A stretch of DNA of 9,737 nt, from NCBI GenBank assembly GCA_023428295.1, contig JAEYYV010000271.1, positions 1 to 9,737 of the forward strand. Reading direction: 5' to 3'. Shown in pieces: positions 1 to 6,149 of this stretch. The notes beneath the pieces are model-generated. The model did no database searches, had not been told where the DNA came from, and saw only the letters and a list, made by a program, of their open reading frames with translations. A program made the position numbers and the translations under genes. The DNA comes from Pseudomonadota bacterium (GTDB taxonomy: Bacteria; Myxococcota_A; Polyangia; Haliangiales; Haliangiaceae). The number at the start of each line of letters is the position of its first letter. Position 1 is the first letter of the stretch.

Positions 1-2
1 AC

Positions 3-98
3 AAGAAGAAGCCCGGCCAGAAGAACGACAAGAACAACGGCCAGAAGAACAAGAAGAAGCCCGGCCAGAAGAACGACAAGAACAACGGCCAGAAGAAC
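3..98 (+). repeat. Perfect 48-bp tandem repeat, two copies
   Basis: Bases 3-50 and 51-98 are identical and encode the same 16 residues (KKKPGQKNDKNNGQKN). A partial, diverged continuation follows from 99. Smaller units, such as CAGAAGAAC, recur inside each copy. The array may extend beyond the left edge. Exact identity at DNA level suggests recent duplication or slippage, so copy number may vary between strains. Confidence 0.95.
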
Positions 99-140
99 GA
101 CAAGAAGAACGACGAGAAGAAGGCAACGAAGACGAAGTGA
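3..140 (+). CDS. Lysine-rich C-terminal tail of a protein truncated by the window edge
   Basis: Only the last 45 codons of this gene are present; the start lies outside the window, and the TGA stop is at 138-140. The visible tail is made almost wholly of Lys, Asn, Asp, Gln, Gly and Pro. A 16-residue unit beginning KKKPGQKND occurs twice without change and is followed by a degenerate third part ending KKATKTK. The plus-strand frame is preferred because every codon in the repeat ends in G or C, as in the other genes here. The opposite strand would give a Leu/Val-rich reading with many T-ending codons. Such basic, low-complexity tails are probably disordered and may bind nucleic acid or anionic polymers, but the function of this protein cannot be told from the tail alone. 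Confidence 0.6.
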   Translation, partial: KKKPGQKNDKNNGQKNKKKPGQKNDKNNGQKNDKKNDEKKATKTK

Positions 141-213
141 GCACGGGTGTGCCGCCTGCGAGCGCTGCCCTGTGTGCCTTGTGCCGCGGCGATGAAGCTG
201 CGTTGATCGAGGC

Positions 214-1098
214 ATGGCCTCGTACGCGTTTCGCATCCTCAACGTGTTCACGATCGATGGCGATCCGTTCTCCGGGAATCCGCTGTGCGTGTTCGAGGAC
301 GCGCGCGGGCTGACCGACGCGCAGATGCAAGCGCTCGCGAGGCAGATGAACCTCAGCGAGACAACCTTCGTGCTCCCCGCGACCGGCGATGCGGACGCGC
401 GCGTGCGGATCTTCACGCCGGGCTTCGAGATGCCGTTCGCCGGTCATCCAACGCTCGGCACCGCGAACGTGGTCGCCGCCACGCTCGCGAAGACCCGTGT
501 CGCGCTCGAGATGATCGCCGGCGTCGTCGCGGTGCAACGCGATGCCCGCGAGGCATCGCAGGATGCGCGCGCCTCGCGGAGCGCGTGGACGCTGCGCGCG
601 GCCAAGGCTCCCGCGACGCGAGCGGTGGATGCGTCGCGCGACGAGCTCGCGGCGATGCTGGGCCTTCCCGCAGGAGCGGTCAGCGACGAGCCGCTGTGGG
701 TCAACACCGGCGTCGAGCAGCTCGTGATCCCGCTCGTGAGTACAGAGCTCGTGCGCGCGGCAACGCCCGTCATGGCGCTCGTCGAGAAGCATGGCTTCAG
801 CGAGTCGCGCGACGAAGCGATGGCCTACGTGTGGGCGCGCGATCGCGAGGACATCGACGTTCGGTTCTTCTTCACCTCGAACGGCGCGCTGCTCGAGGAT
901 CCGGCGACCGGCAGCGCATGCGCGAACCTAGGCGGCTGGATGATCGCGCGCGACAGGCCGCGTCCGATGGCAGCGACGCTGTGGCAAGGCGCCGCGATCG
1001 CGCGTCCGTCCCGGCTCGAATTGCGCATCGACGAGCACGATCAGATCTACGTGACGGGCTCCGTGATGGAGCTCGGACGCGGCACGGTCGACGTCTGA
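214..1098 (+). CDS. PhzF-family isomerase/epimerase-like protein
   Basis: This 294-aa protein matches the usual length and motif order of the PhzF family (diaminopimelate-epimerase fold). Visible motifs are NLSETTF at residues 46-52, whose Glu49 matches the catalytic acid/base of PhzF; FTPGFEMPFAGHPT at 67-80; NTG near 164-166; EDPATGSA at 228-235; and QG..ARPS near 258-266. Family members catalyse isomerisation or epimerisation in phenazine synthesis, but most genomic copies have unknown substrates, and there are no phenazine genes nearby. It lacks a signal peptide and should be cytoplasmic. The ATG at 214 is the first Met after an in-frame stop at 193-195. A GAGG sits at 209-212, too close to the ATG for a good ribosome site. 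The next gene starts 107 bp downstream on the same strand. Confidence 0.9.
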   Translation: MASYAFRILNVFTIDGDPFSGNPLCVFEDARGLTDAQMQALARQMNLSETTFVLPATGDADARVRIFTPGFEMPFAGHPTLGTANVVAATLAKTRVALEMIAGVVAVQRDAREASQDARASRSAWTLRAAKAPATRAVDASRDELAAMLGLPAGAVSDEPLWVNTGVEQLVIPLVSTELVRAATPVMALVEKHGFSESRDEAMAYVWARDREDIDVRFFFTSNGALLEDPATGSACANLGGWMIARDRPRPMAATLWQGAAIARPSRLELRIDEHDQIYVTGSVMELGRGTVDV

Positions 1099-1205
1099 GG
1101 AACGCGAGACCCGATGGCTCGGTGGCCGGCTACTCGAGTGGTCAGTCCTAAACTATCGATGATCGGGAGCCGCACACTGGCCTGATCGCTGCACTCGAGA
1201 TCGAG

Positions 1206-2657
1206 GTGGTGCGTTCTGTCCTGGCTTCGGTCCTTCTCGTCACAGCGGTCGCCGCGTGTACCGACACGCCGGACGCCGTCGATCCCGTCGAGGATCCGAA
1301 CGACGGCCTGCTCCGTGACTTCATCGATGGCAAGTTCGACGCCGCCGGGCATCCGCTCAACGCGAAGGTGGTCGAGGTCGATCGCGTGCTTCGCGAGGAC
1401 GCCAACTGCGGGACGCGTCGCGACAGCGCGATCGAGCTCCAGCGTGCCTGCGAGATCGCGCTGCCGATGGGCGCCGATCAAGGCGGCCTGCTCGTCAACG
1501 CGCGGCTTCGCGTGCGGCGCGCGCCCACGTGGGGACCGATCGTCAAGCTCACCGCGTTCGATGCGAGCGGCAACGAGCTCGGCTCGCAGACGCTGACCGT
1601 GTCGCGCCTGCGTGGACGCGATCGCTGGATCGACCTGCCGATCGCGCTGCGAGCGTCGGCCGGACGGGCTCACCTGAAGCTCGAGGTCGCGAGCGGCGCG
1701 ACCGTCGATCTCCAGTACGTCGAGGTGTTCCCCAAAGAGCTCGGCGTGATCGTCTCGCCCGGCGCCGGCGTCTACGGCGACGACGCGAAGATCACGTTCG
1801 AGCTGCCGAAGGGCAAGAAGATCGAGCGGCTCGAAGCGAACGGCACGGACATGCGTCCCGTCCTCGAGCGCCTGCTCGACGAGCGCAAGGCCACGAAGAC
1901 CGTCACCGAGTTCCGCACGCTGATCGAGGTCTCGGTCGGCGACCTGCTTCCCACGCGCGCCGACGTGGTGGACCTGCGCGTTCACTCGAGCGGCGACACG
2001 TCGCGCACGCAGATCCGCAAGACGCCCGCGGCGTGCAACTTCGAGGGAGACCCGAGCGGCGAGAAGGTGCTCGTCACGGGGTTCCAACCGTTCCCTGCCG
2101 ACGGATGGCACGAGAACATCTCGGCGGTCGCGATCTCGGGGTTGGATCCGTCGCAGCTTCGCGGCGCACAGGTGATGCGCGTCGTGTTGCCCGTCGAGTA
2201 CGACCGGGCCGCGGCGCTCGTCAGTGACATCATCACGCGCTGCGAGCCCGACCACGTGATCAGCTTCGGTCAAGGCGGCGGATCGATCGCGCTCGAGGAG
2301 ATGTCGTACAACCTGCAAGACACCGGCGAGCTCGCGGGTGGTGCGCCCGACAATCGCGGCATCATTCGCGCGGCCAATCCGATCGTCGTCGATGGTCCGC
2401 AGGAGCGCGAGACGCTGCTCCCGCTCGACGACATCGAGGACGCGATGATCGCCATCGGTGAATCGCCGCGGCGCTCGATCGATCCGGGCCGCTACATCTG
2501 CAACAACGTCATGTACAACAACATCGAGAAGATGGCGCTGCGCGGTCGCGCGGGCTTCATCCATCTGCCGTACACGACGTGGTTCGACGACGGCATCCGC
2601 ACGCGGTGGGGCAACGTGGTGCTCGCTGCGGTGCAAGCCACCGTCGACGCGAACTAG
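1206..2657 (+). CDS. Lipoprotein with C-terminal pyroglutamyl-peptidase (C15) domain
   Basis: This 483-aa protein starts at GTG 1206, directly followed by a second GTG. Residues 1-18 form a lipoprotein signal ending in lipobox VAAC (Cys18), so the protein should be exported and lipid-anchored. Residues about 45-275 look beta-rich and are not recognised. Residues about 286-480 resemble pyroglutamyl peptidase I, which removes N-terminal pyroglutamate: VLVTGFQPF (288-296), ISFGQGGGS (352-360), a Glu in ALEEMSYN (Glu364), YICNNVMY (Cys432) and GFIHLPY (His453). These match the Glu-Cys-His catalytic set. Normal members are soluble, cytosolic and near 200-220 aa, so the export signal and added N-terminal part are unusual. 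A peptidase or a surface hydrolase with another substrate is possible. Part of its coding sequence (2154-2285) is copied at 4277-4408. Confidence 0.85.
   Translation: MVRSVLASVLLVTAVAACTDTPDAVDPVEDPNDGLLRDFIDGKFDAAGHPLNAKVVEVDRVLREDANCGTRRDSAIELQRACEIALPMGADQGGLLVNARLRVRRAPTWGPIVKLTAFDASGNELGSQTLTVSRLRGRDRWIDLPIALRASAGRAHLKLEVASGATVDLQYVEVFPKELGVIVSPGAGVYGDDAKITFELPKGKKIERLEANGTDMRPVLERLLDERKATKTVTEFRTLIEVSVGDLLPTRADVVDLRVHSSGDTSRTQIRKTPAACNFEGDPSGEKVLVTGFQPFPADGWHENISAVAISGLDPSQLRGAQVMRVVLPVEYDRAAALVSDIITRCEPDHVISFGQGGGSIALEEMSYNLQDTGELAGGAPDNRGIIRAANPIVVDGPQERETLLPLDDIEDAMIAIGESPRRSIDPGRYICNNVMYNNIEKMALRGRAGFIHLPYTTWFDDGIRTRWGNVVLAAVQATVDAN
2154..2285 (+). repeat. Direct repeat, copy 1 (inside the peptidase lipoprotein gene)
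   Basis: This 132-bp stretch encodes residues 317-360 of the peptidase lipoprotein and recurs at 4277-4408 in the same orientation. The alignment has no gaps and seven mismatches (125/132). The spacing between copies is 2123 bp and contains the whole RCC1 gene. Confidence 0.93.
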
Positions 2658-2943
2658 GACCAATGCCGCTCACTTTAGGCGGCTCCTCGACGAGAATTGA
2701 GCCTTCGGCCGTTTGCCGTCGTAGTTGCTCATCTTGAGCTTTACGGCACGAGGAAATACTCGTTCGGGCCTCGACACGACCCACGTCGCGACTGCCACGG
2801 GCGATGTTGCCGCCGAACGCACCGGCTCGTTCAAGGCTGCATCCATCGTCTATCGCTGCATGCGACGCTCGCAGGTTGCGTCGCTTCCTATCGGCACCAT
2901 TAATTAATGCCTATGGACGTGAGCGCCTGGTACTCGACAGTGG
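2658..2943. other. 286-bp spacer between peptidase and RCC1 genes, no gene recognised
   Basis: No convincing coding frame is seen. Short frames open here, but none has recognisable residue patterns. Just after the peptidase stop there are small inverted repeats without a T-run: GCCGC/GCGGC at 2665-2669 and 2679-2683, and GGCTC/GAGCC at 2681-2685 and 2699-2703. They could weakly terminate transcription. The segment is visibly more AT-rich than the genes around it, mostly near 2740-2760 and 2885-2915. That fits a promoter region for the RCC1 gene, or DNA of other origin. Confidence 0.5.
2876..2909 (+). promoter_or_regulatory. Possible promoter and 12-bp palindrome upstream of the RCC1 gene
   Basis: TTGCGT (2876-2881) and ATTAAT (2899-2904) are separated by 17 bp and resemble a weak housekeeping-type -35/-10 pair. 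The -10 lies inside the perfect 12-bp palindrome CATTAATTAATG (2898-2909), an AT-only core in GC-rich DNA that could be an operator. The RCC1 ATG follows 34 bp after the palindrome. This rests on pattern only. Confidence 0.3.
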
Positions 2944-4276
2944 ATGCGATATTTGATGGTCACGCTGTGGTTGGCTGCGTGCGGTGAGGTTTCGGACAGC
3001 CCCGTCCATCCCGACGCGCCGGGCGACGGACCGATCGATGCCGGGATCGACGTACCGATGGACGCGCCACCGGTTGGCGTCGCGGTGATCGCGGCAGGCC
3101 ATGGGGTCGCGTGCGACGTGACCACGGCCGGGCAGGTCGCATGCTGGGGCGCGAATGAGTTCGGGCAACTCGGAGTCGCTCCGTCCGCGACGACAACCAC
3201 GTGCTCGGCCTTCGGCCGCACGGCGCCATGTCGCGCGACCCCCATCGCGATCGCGGGGTTGTCCGGCGTGAAGTCGGTCGCGGTCGGCTTCTATCACGCG
3301 TGCGCGGTGAAGACCGACGGCACGGTGTGGTGCTGGGGGGCTCAACACCGACGGACAGCTCGGCCACGATCCCGAGACGGACGATATGTGTGGGACGCAG
3401 CGTTGCAAGGCGACGCCGTCGGCGATCATCGGGGTGCAGGACGCGGCGGAGGTCGTCGTCTCGACCTCGCATACGTGCCTGCGTACGACGGGCGGTGCTG
3501 TCTCGTGCTGGGGCGTCAACGCGAACGGCACGCTCGGCAATGGGGGATTCGGCGCCGCCGTGTACACGCCTGCCGCCGTGAGCGGCCTCTCGAGTGGCGT
3601 CACCAAGCTCGCGACCGCCGGATATAGCCACACGACGTGCGCGGTGAAGGCGGGCGAGGTCTACTGCTGGGGGAGGACGTTCGGCGAGGGCAACCTCGGC
3701 CATGATCCGGCTGCCGATGCCGCGTGCACGTCGAGCACGTGCGCACCGTCGCCCGTCAAAATCTCCGGGTTGACCGGCGTGTTCGATCTCGCGGTCGGAG
3801 AACGCGCATCGTGCGTCGTCGTGCAGGGCGGCGCGGTGAAGTGCTGGGGCTCGAACCTGTTTGGTCAGCTCGGCGTGGGGGCGGCGGAGCCGAGCGGCTA
3901 CACGGTGCGCGCGGTGTCCGGCGTCAGTCAGGTCGTCGCGCTCTCGGGCTCGATGGCGACCCTGTGCGCGCGCACGCAGACCGGCACGCTGTGGTGCTGG
4001 GGCCTGGCGGAGAGCGGCGGCGTTGGTGATGGGAGCATCACGGGCGCTGCGTGCTCGCAGGGTGCGTGCCGTGCGACGCCCGCGCAGGTCACACTGCCCA
4101 CAGGTTCGGTGCAGCACGCCATCGGCTCGACGAGCTTCTCGCTCGACGCGAGCGGTGCCCTGAGCGGGTGGGGCGCGAATGGGTTCGGCGAGCTCGCCCA
4201 CGCACCGGGCTCTGCCGGTGATGCGACGTGTGGCGCGGGCAACTGTGCCGCGAGCCCGCAGCTGATCGCGCTGTAG
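2944..4276 (+). CDS. RCC1-repeat lipoprotein, interrupted by a one-base frameshift
   Basis: Frame 1 runs from ATG 2944 and fails after 3339. The coherent protein resumes one base later and ends at TAG 4274-4276. Removing one G from the G6 run at 3335-3340 restores a 443-aa protein. It has a short lipoprotein signal with lipobox LAAC (Cys13), an Asp/Pro/Ala spacer (about 20-43), then seven RCC1-type repeats marked by CWGxN..GQLG-like motifs near residues 67, 130, 188, 241, 300, 351 and 409. This fits one seven-bladed beta-propeller. Five repeats carry an inserted loop of the form C-x(n)-C-[RKA]-A-[TS]-P, probably closed by a disulfide, which suits an exported protein. Binding partner and function are unknown. 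Without correction, the first frame stops at 3627 as 227 aa. ATG 2944 follows the in-frame stop at 2920-2922 and lacks a clear ribosome site. Confidence 0.88.
3335..3340 (+). other. G6 run where the RCC1 frame breaks (+1 G)
   Basis: The second RCC1 motif reads TGC TGG GGG G CTC AAC ACC. With five Gs it reads C-W-G-L-N-T-D-G-Q-L-G, an exact RCC1 signature, so the indel can be placed in this run. It may be an assembly error, a real mutation, or less likely a slippage site. Confidence 0.88.
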
Positions 4277-4408
4277 CAGCTTCGCGACGCACAGGTGATG
4301 CGCGTCGTGTTGCCCGTCGGGTACGACCGCGCCGCGGCGCTGGTCAGCGACTTCGTCACGCGCTGCGAGCCCGACCACGTGATCAGCTTCGGTCAAGGCG
4401 GCGGATCG
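4277..4408 (+). repeat. Direct repeat, copy 2 (gene remnant)
   Basis: This is the second copy of the 132-bp repeat found at 2154-2285, in the same orientation. Homology ends sharply on both sides. The trinucleotide TAG flanks the copy (4274-4276 and 4409-4411), but three bases are too few to call a target-site duplication. Confidence 0.93.
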
Positions 4409-4411
4409 TAG
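4277..4411 (+). pseudogene. Fragment of a pyroglutamyl-peptidase gene abutting the RCC1 stop
   Basis: The stretch begins on the base after the RCC1 TAG and repeats bases 2154-2285 of the peptidase lipoprotein gene, with 125 of 132 bases identical and no gaps. Its 44 codons are open and are followed at once by TAG at 4409-4411. They lie in the same frame as the RCC1 3' half, so stop-codon readthrough would append them. Of seven substitutions three are silent and four change residues (matching peptidase residues G320D, E331G, I342F and I343V). The fragment holds the GQGGGS loop but stops just before the catalytic Glu and lacks the Cys and His, so it cannot be an active peptidase. It has no start or signal of its own. 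It is probably a remnant of a second peptidase gene, or a copied piece of the first. Confidence 0.85.
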
Positions 4412-4466
4412 TGCGCGTGCGCGTGCGCGGTGGCTGTTGCTGGCGCTCAGGCGAGCTCGAGCTCGC
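4411..4466. repeat. GTGCGC triplicate and a 16-bp perfect palindrome
   Basis: Bases 4411-4428 are three copies of the hexamer GTGCGC. Bases 4451-4466 read GCGAGCTCGAGCTCGC, a perfect 16-bp palindrome. It could form a strong hairpin or be a protein-binding site downstream of the RCC1 gene and remnant. No T-run follows, so it is not a standard intrinsic terminator. Confidence 0.6.
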
Positions 4467-4625
4467 TAACCGCAATCGTTCTGCGTCCGCGGCTTGAGAC
4501 CCGTCAGTCCGTCCGAGTGTTCGCCAGCTCGTGGAACTGACTGGGTAGCTCGTCTTCGGGCTTCGGGGTCGAGTAACTCGATCGATCGAGCCTCCGATCA
4601 AAACCTCTGTGGAGGAGTACGAATC
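4412..4625. other. 214-bp intergenic spacer between the gene remnant and the minus-strand barrel gene
   Basis: No gene is recognised here. The segment separates the end of plus-strand transcription (RCC1 and remnant) from the end of minus-strand transcription (outer-membrane barrel). It contains the 16-bp palindrome at 4451-4466, a 14-bp palindrome CTCGATCGATCGAG at 4577-4590 and a small hairpin with a T-run on the minus strand at 4600-4615. Confidence 0.6.
4600..4615 (-). terminator. Weak candidate intrinsic terminator of the barrel gene
   Basis: Read on the minus strand, 10 bases after the TAA of the barrel gene, the sequence is CCTC-CACA-GAGG-TTTT. This is a 4-bp GC-rich stem followed by four Ts. 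A second palindrome (4577-4590) lies just beyond. The stem is short, so the call is tentative. Confidence 0.35.
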
Positions 4626-5309
4626 TTAGTTGCCAGTACCGAAGTAGTACGCTGCGCCGAGCGTGACGACGCCTCCGGAGAGTCCTTCGCTCGTGTACAC
4701 GCCCTGGTCCTGCAGCATCTTCTCTTCCTCGGTCTGACCGAGTCCGAGCGCGCGAACCTCGAGCTGCAACGCGAAGCTCGTGAACCGATACTCGAGTCCT
4801 GCACCGAACGCGACGTGCGGGCGCTGCGCTCGATCGATCTCGGACTCCGTTGCATCGTGCCGCTCGATCGTCGTGGCCCCCACGCCGAACAGCAGCCAGA
4901 AGTTCCAGTGGTCCTGTTGGTTGAAGTGGTAGCGCGCGGCGAGCGTTCCGGCGCCCATCGCGAGCTCGCCGTCCATGCCACCCGCGAGCGTTTCGCGTCC
5001 ACCACCGAGCGAGAGCTCGAGGCTTACCTTGCGCCACGGCCGGTAGCTGATCGCGAACGACGCCCCCTCGAAGTCCGCTGTTGCACTCGGGATGTTGTTC
5101 GCTTGAAACGTCGAGCCCATCATCGCGACGCCGATCGACAGACGCCCCGGCAGCGGCGGCTCTGCTCGAACGACCGGCGGCTGCGCGTAGTACGGAGCGT
5201 ACGTGGGCGGGCTTTCGTACGGGGCGTCGTACACCTGTCCCGGCGCTTGTGCATATGCAGTCCCAGCGGAAGCGGTGACGAGTGCAGCGAGCAAATACCG
5301 GCGCGACAT
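4626..5309 (-). CDS. Outer-membrane beta-barrel protein (OmpA/opacity-porin-like)
   Basis: This 227-aa protein has a signal peptide in residues 1-20 (basic MSRR, a hydrophobic stretch, then AYA before the cleavage site). A Pro/Tyr-rich linker covers about 21-55. The rest alternates polar and hydrophobic residues with many Gly and aromatic residues, as in a small eight-strand barrel, and ends in a strand containing AAYYFG. The frame stays open upstream to 5429, but the ATG at 5309 is chosen because the signal peptide begins there and the 40 extra residues look like read-through of the divergent promoter region. Family members sit in the outer membrane and often have structural or adhesive roles; no ligand can be named. 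It is divergent from the phosphoesterase gene. Confidence 0.75.
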   Translation of the reverse strand: MSRRYLLAALVTASAGTAYAQAPGQVYDAPYESPPTYAPYYAQPPVVRAEPPLPGRLSIGVAMMGSTFQANNIPSATADFEGASFAISYRPWRKVSLELSLGGGRETLAGGMDGELAMGAGTLAARYHFNQQDHWNFWLLFGVGATTIERHDATESEIDRAQRPHVAFGAGLEYRFTSFALQLEVRALGLGQTEEEKMLQDQGVYTSEGLSGGVVTLGAAYYFGTGN

Positions 5310-5393
5310 GCGGCGATGATTCCACGGCTCGCGCGTGATTCCTACACCTCCGGGGGTTCCCCCCGAATCCCCGCGTTCTGTACCATCGACGAC
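5310..5393. promoter_or_regulatory. Divergent intergenic region with a 6-bp all-GC hairpin
   Basis: These 84 bp separate the barrel gene and the phosphoesterase gene, which point away from each other, so both promoters or 5' leaders should lie here. CGGGGG-TTC-CCCCCG at 5351-5365 is a perfect inverted repeat that could be an operator or a leader hairpin. No convincing -35/-10 pair or Shine-Dalgarno sequence is seen on either strand. Confidence 0.45.
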
Positions 5394-6149
5394 GTGCCAG
5401 GCCGGACCTTCGCTATCGGTGACATCCATGGCGATCTCGCGAGCTTGGAGATCCTGCTCGCGCGGCTCCCGGCGCTCACCTCCGACGACACGCTGGTGTT
5501 CCTCGGGGACTTCGTGGACCGCGGTCCCAACTCGGCGGGTGTCGTCGCGCGCGTGCGCGAGATCACGAAGACCAGCCCCGCACGGGTGATCGCGCTACGT
5601 GGCAATCACGAAGATGCGTGGATCCAGGTGATCGACAAGGGCTGGCCCGAGTTCATCCTCCCGCGCGGCAACGGATGCCTCGAGTGCTACCGCTCGTTCA
5701 AGGGACTGCCGGTTCCCGACGAGGACGAGACACCGACCAACGAAGAGCTGATCGAGATGATCGAGGGCTCGTTTCTTCCGGCCGATGTCGTCGAGTGGTT
5801 TCGCACCCTGCCGCACTTCTACGAGGACGAGCACGCCATCTACGTGCATGCCGGCATCAAGCGAACGAAGGATGGCGAGTTCCCGCATCCGTCCAAGGTC
5901 GAGCCGCAACGCGCGCTCTTGTGGATCCGCGATCGCGACTTCTTCGAGAACTACCGCGGCAAGCTCGTCGTGTTCGGGCACACGACCACGCGTACGTTGC
6001 CGAACGAGCTCTCGACACACACGCCTGAAGATCCGACGGACATGTGGGCCGGCCCCGCGTGCATCGGGCTCGACACCGCGTGTGGCAAGGGCGGCTTCTT
6101 GACCGCGTTCGAGCTGCCGTCGCGCGCCGTCTACGAGTCGCGCGGCTAA
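5394..6149 (+). CDS. PPP-family metallophosphoesterase (serine/threonine-phosphatase-like)
   Basis: This 251-aa cytoplasmic enzyme carries the full dinuclear-metal signature of the PPP family: GDIHGD (residues 9-14), GDFVDRG (38-44), GNHED (70-74), VHAG with His152, and FGHT with His196. A typical C-terminal GLDTACGKGG segment follows (225-234). The likely reaction is hydrolysis of phosphoserine/threonine esters. Related bacterial enzymes can also cleave diadenosine polyphosphates, so the substrate is open. The GTG at 5394 is preferred because it places PGRTFAIGDIHGD at the N-terminus, as in relatives. An ATG at 5316 in the same frame would add 26 residues without family character and run through the divergent promoter gap. 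Its stop TAA (6147-6149) touches the stop of the convergent gene. Confidence 0.9.
   Translation: MPGRTFAIGDIHGDLASLEILLARLPALTSDDTLVFLGDFVDRGPNSAGVVARVREITKTSPARVIALRGNHEDAWIQVIDKGWPEFILPRGNGCLECYRSFKGLPVPDEDETPTNEELIEMIEGSFLPADVVEWFRTLPHFYEDEHAIYVHAGIKRTKDGEFPHPSKVEPQRALLWIRDRDFFENYRGKLVVFGHTTTRTLPNELSTHTPEDPTDMWAGPACIGLDTACGKGGFLTAFELPSRAVYESRG

Noticed and set aside
1..140. Leu/Val-rich hydrophobic reading of the repeat on the minus strand
   Set aside because: Its codons end largely in T, unlike every gene here, whereas the plus frame has G or C at all repeat third positions and ends in a stop.
1047..2663. Long open frame on the minus strand opposite the peptidase lipoprotein gene
   Set aside because: It is Arg/Asp/Ala-rich without recognisable motifs, and its openness follows from the G/C third-position bias of the real plus-strand gene.
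2697..2907. Two small plus-strand frames in the spacer before RCC1
   Set aside because: They overlap each other, lack ribosome sites and motifs, and cannot be told from chance openness.
3335..3340. Phase-variation tract or programmed frameshift in the RCC1 gene
   Set aside because: Six Gs are short for a contingency tract, and no stimulatory structure or Shine-Dalgarno-like element is evident. An ordinary indel or sequencing error is simpler.
2960..4396. 478-codon minus-strand open frame opposite the RCC1 gene
   Set aside because: It has the composition of a shadow frame and no domain pattern, while the plus strand shows seven clear RCC1 motifs.
4274..4411. Mobile-element insertion producing the peptidase fragment
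   Set aside because: There is no transposase and no terminal inverted repeats. The flanking TAG trinucleotides are too short to be a target-site duplication.
4494..5393. Upstream extension of the phosphoesterase frame to 4494
   Set aside because: It would overlap the whole barrel gene on the other strand and adds 300 residues without family character. GTG 5394 gives the expected N-terminus.
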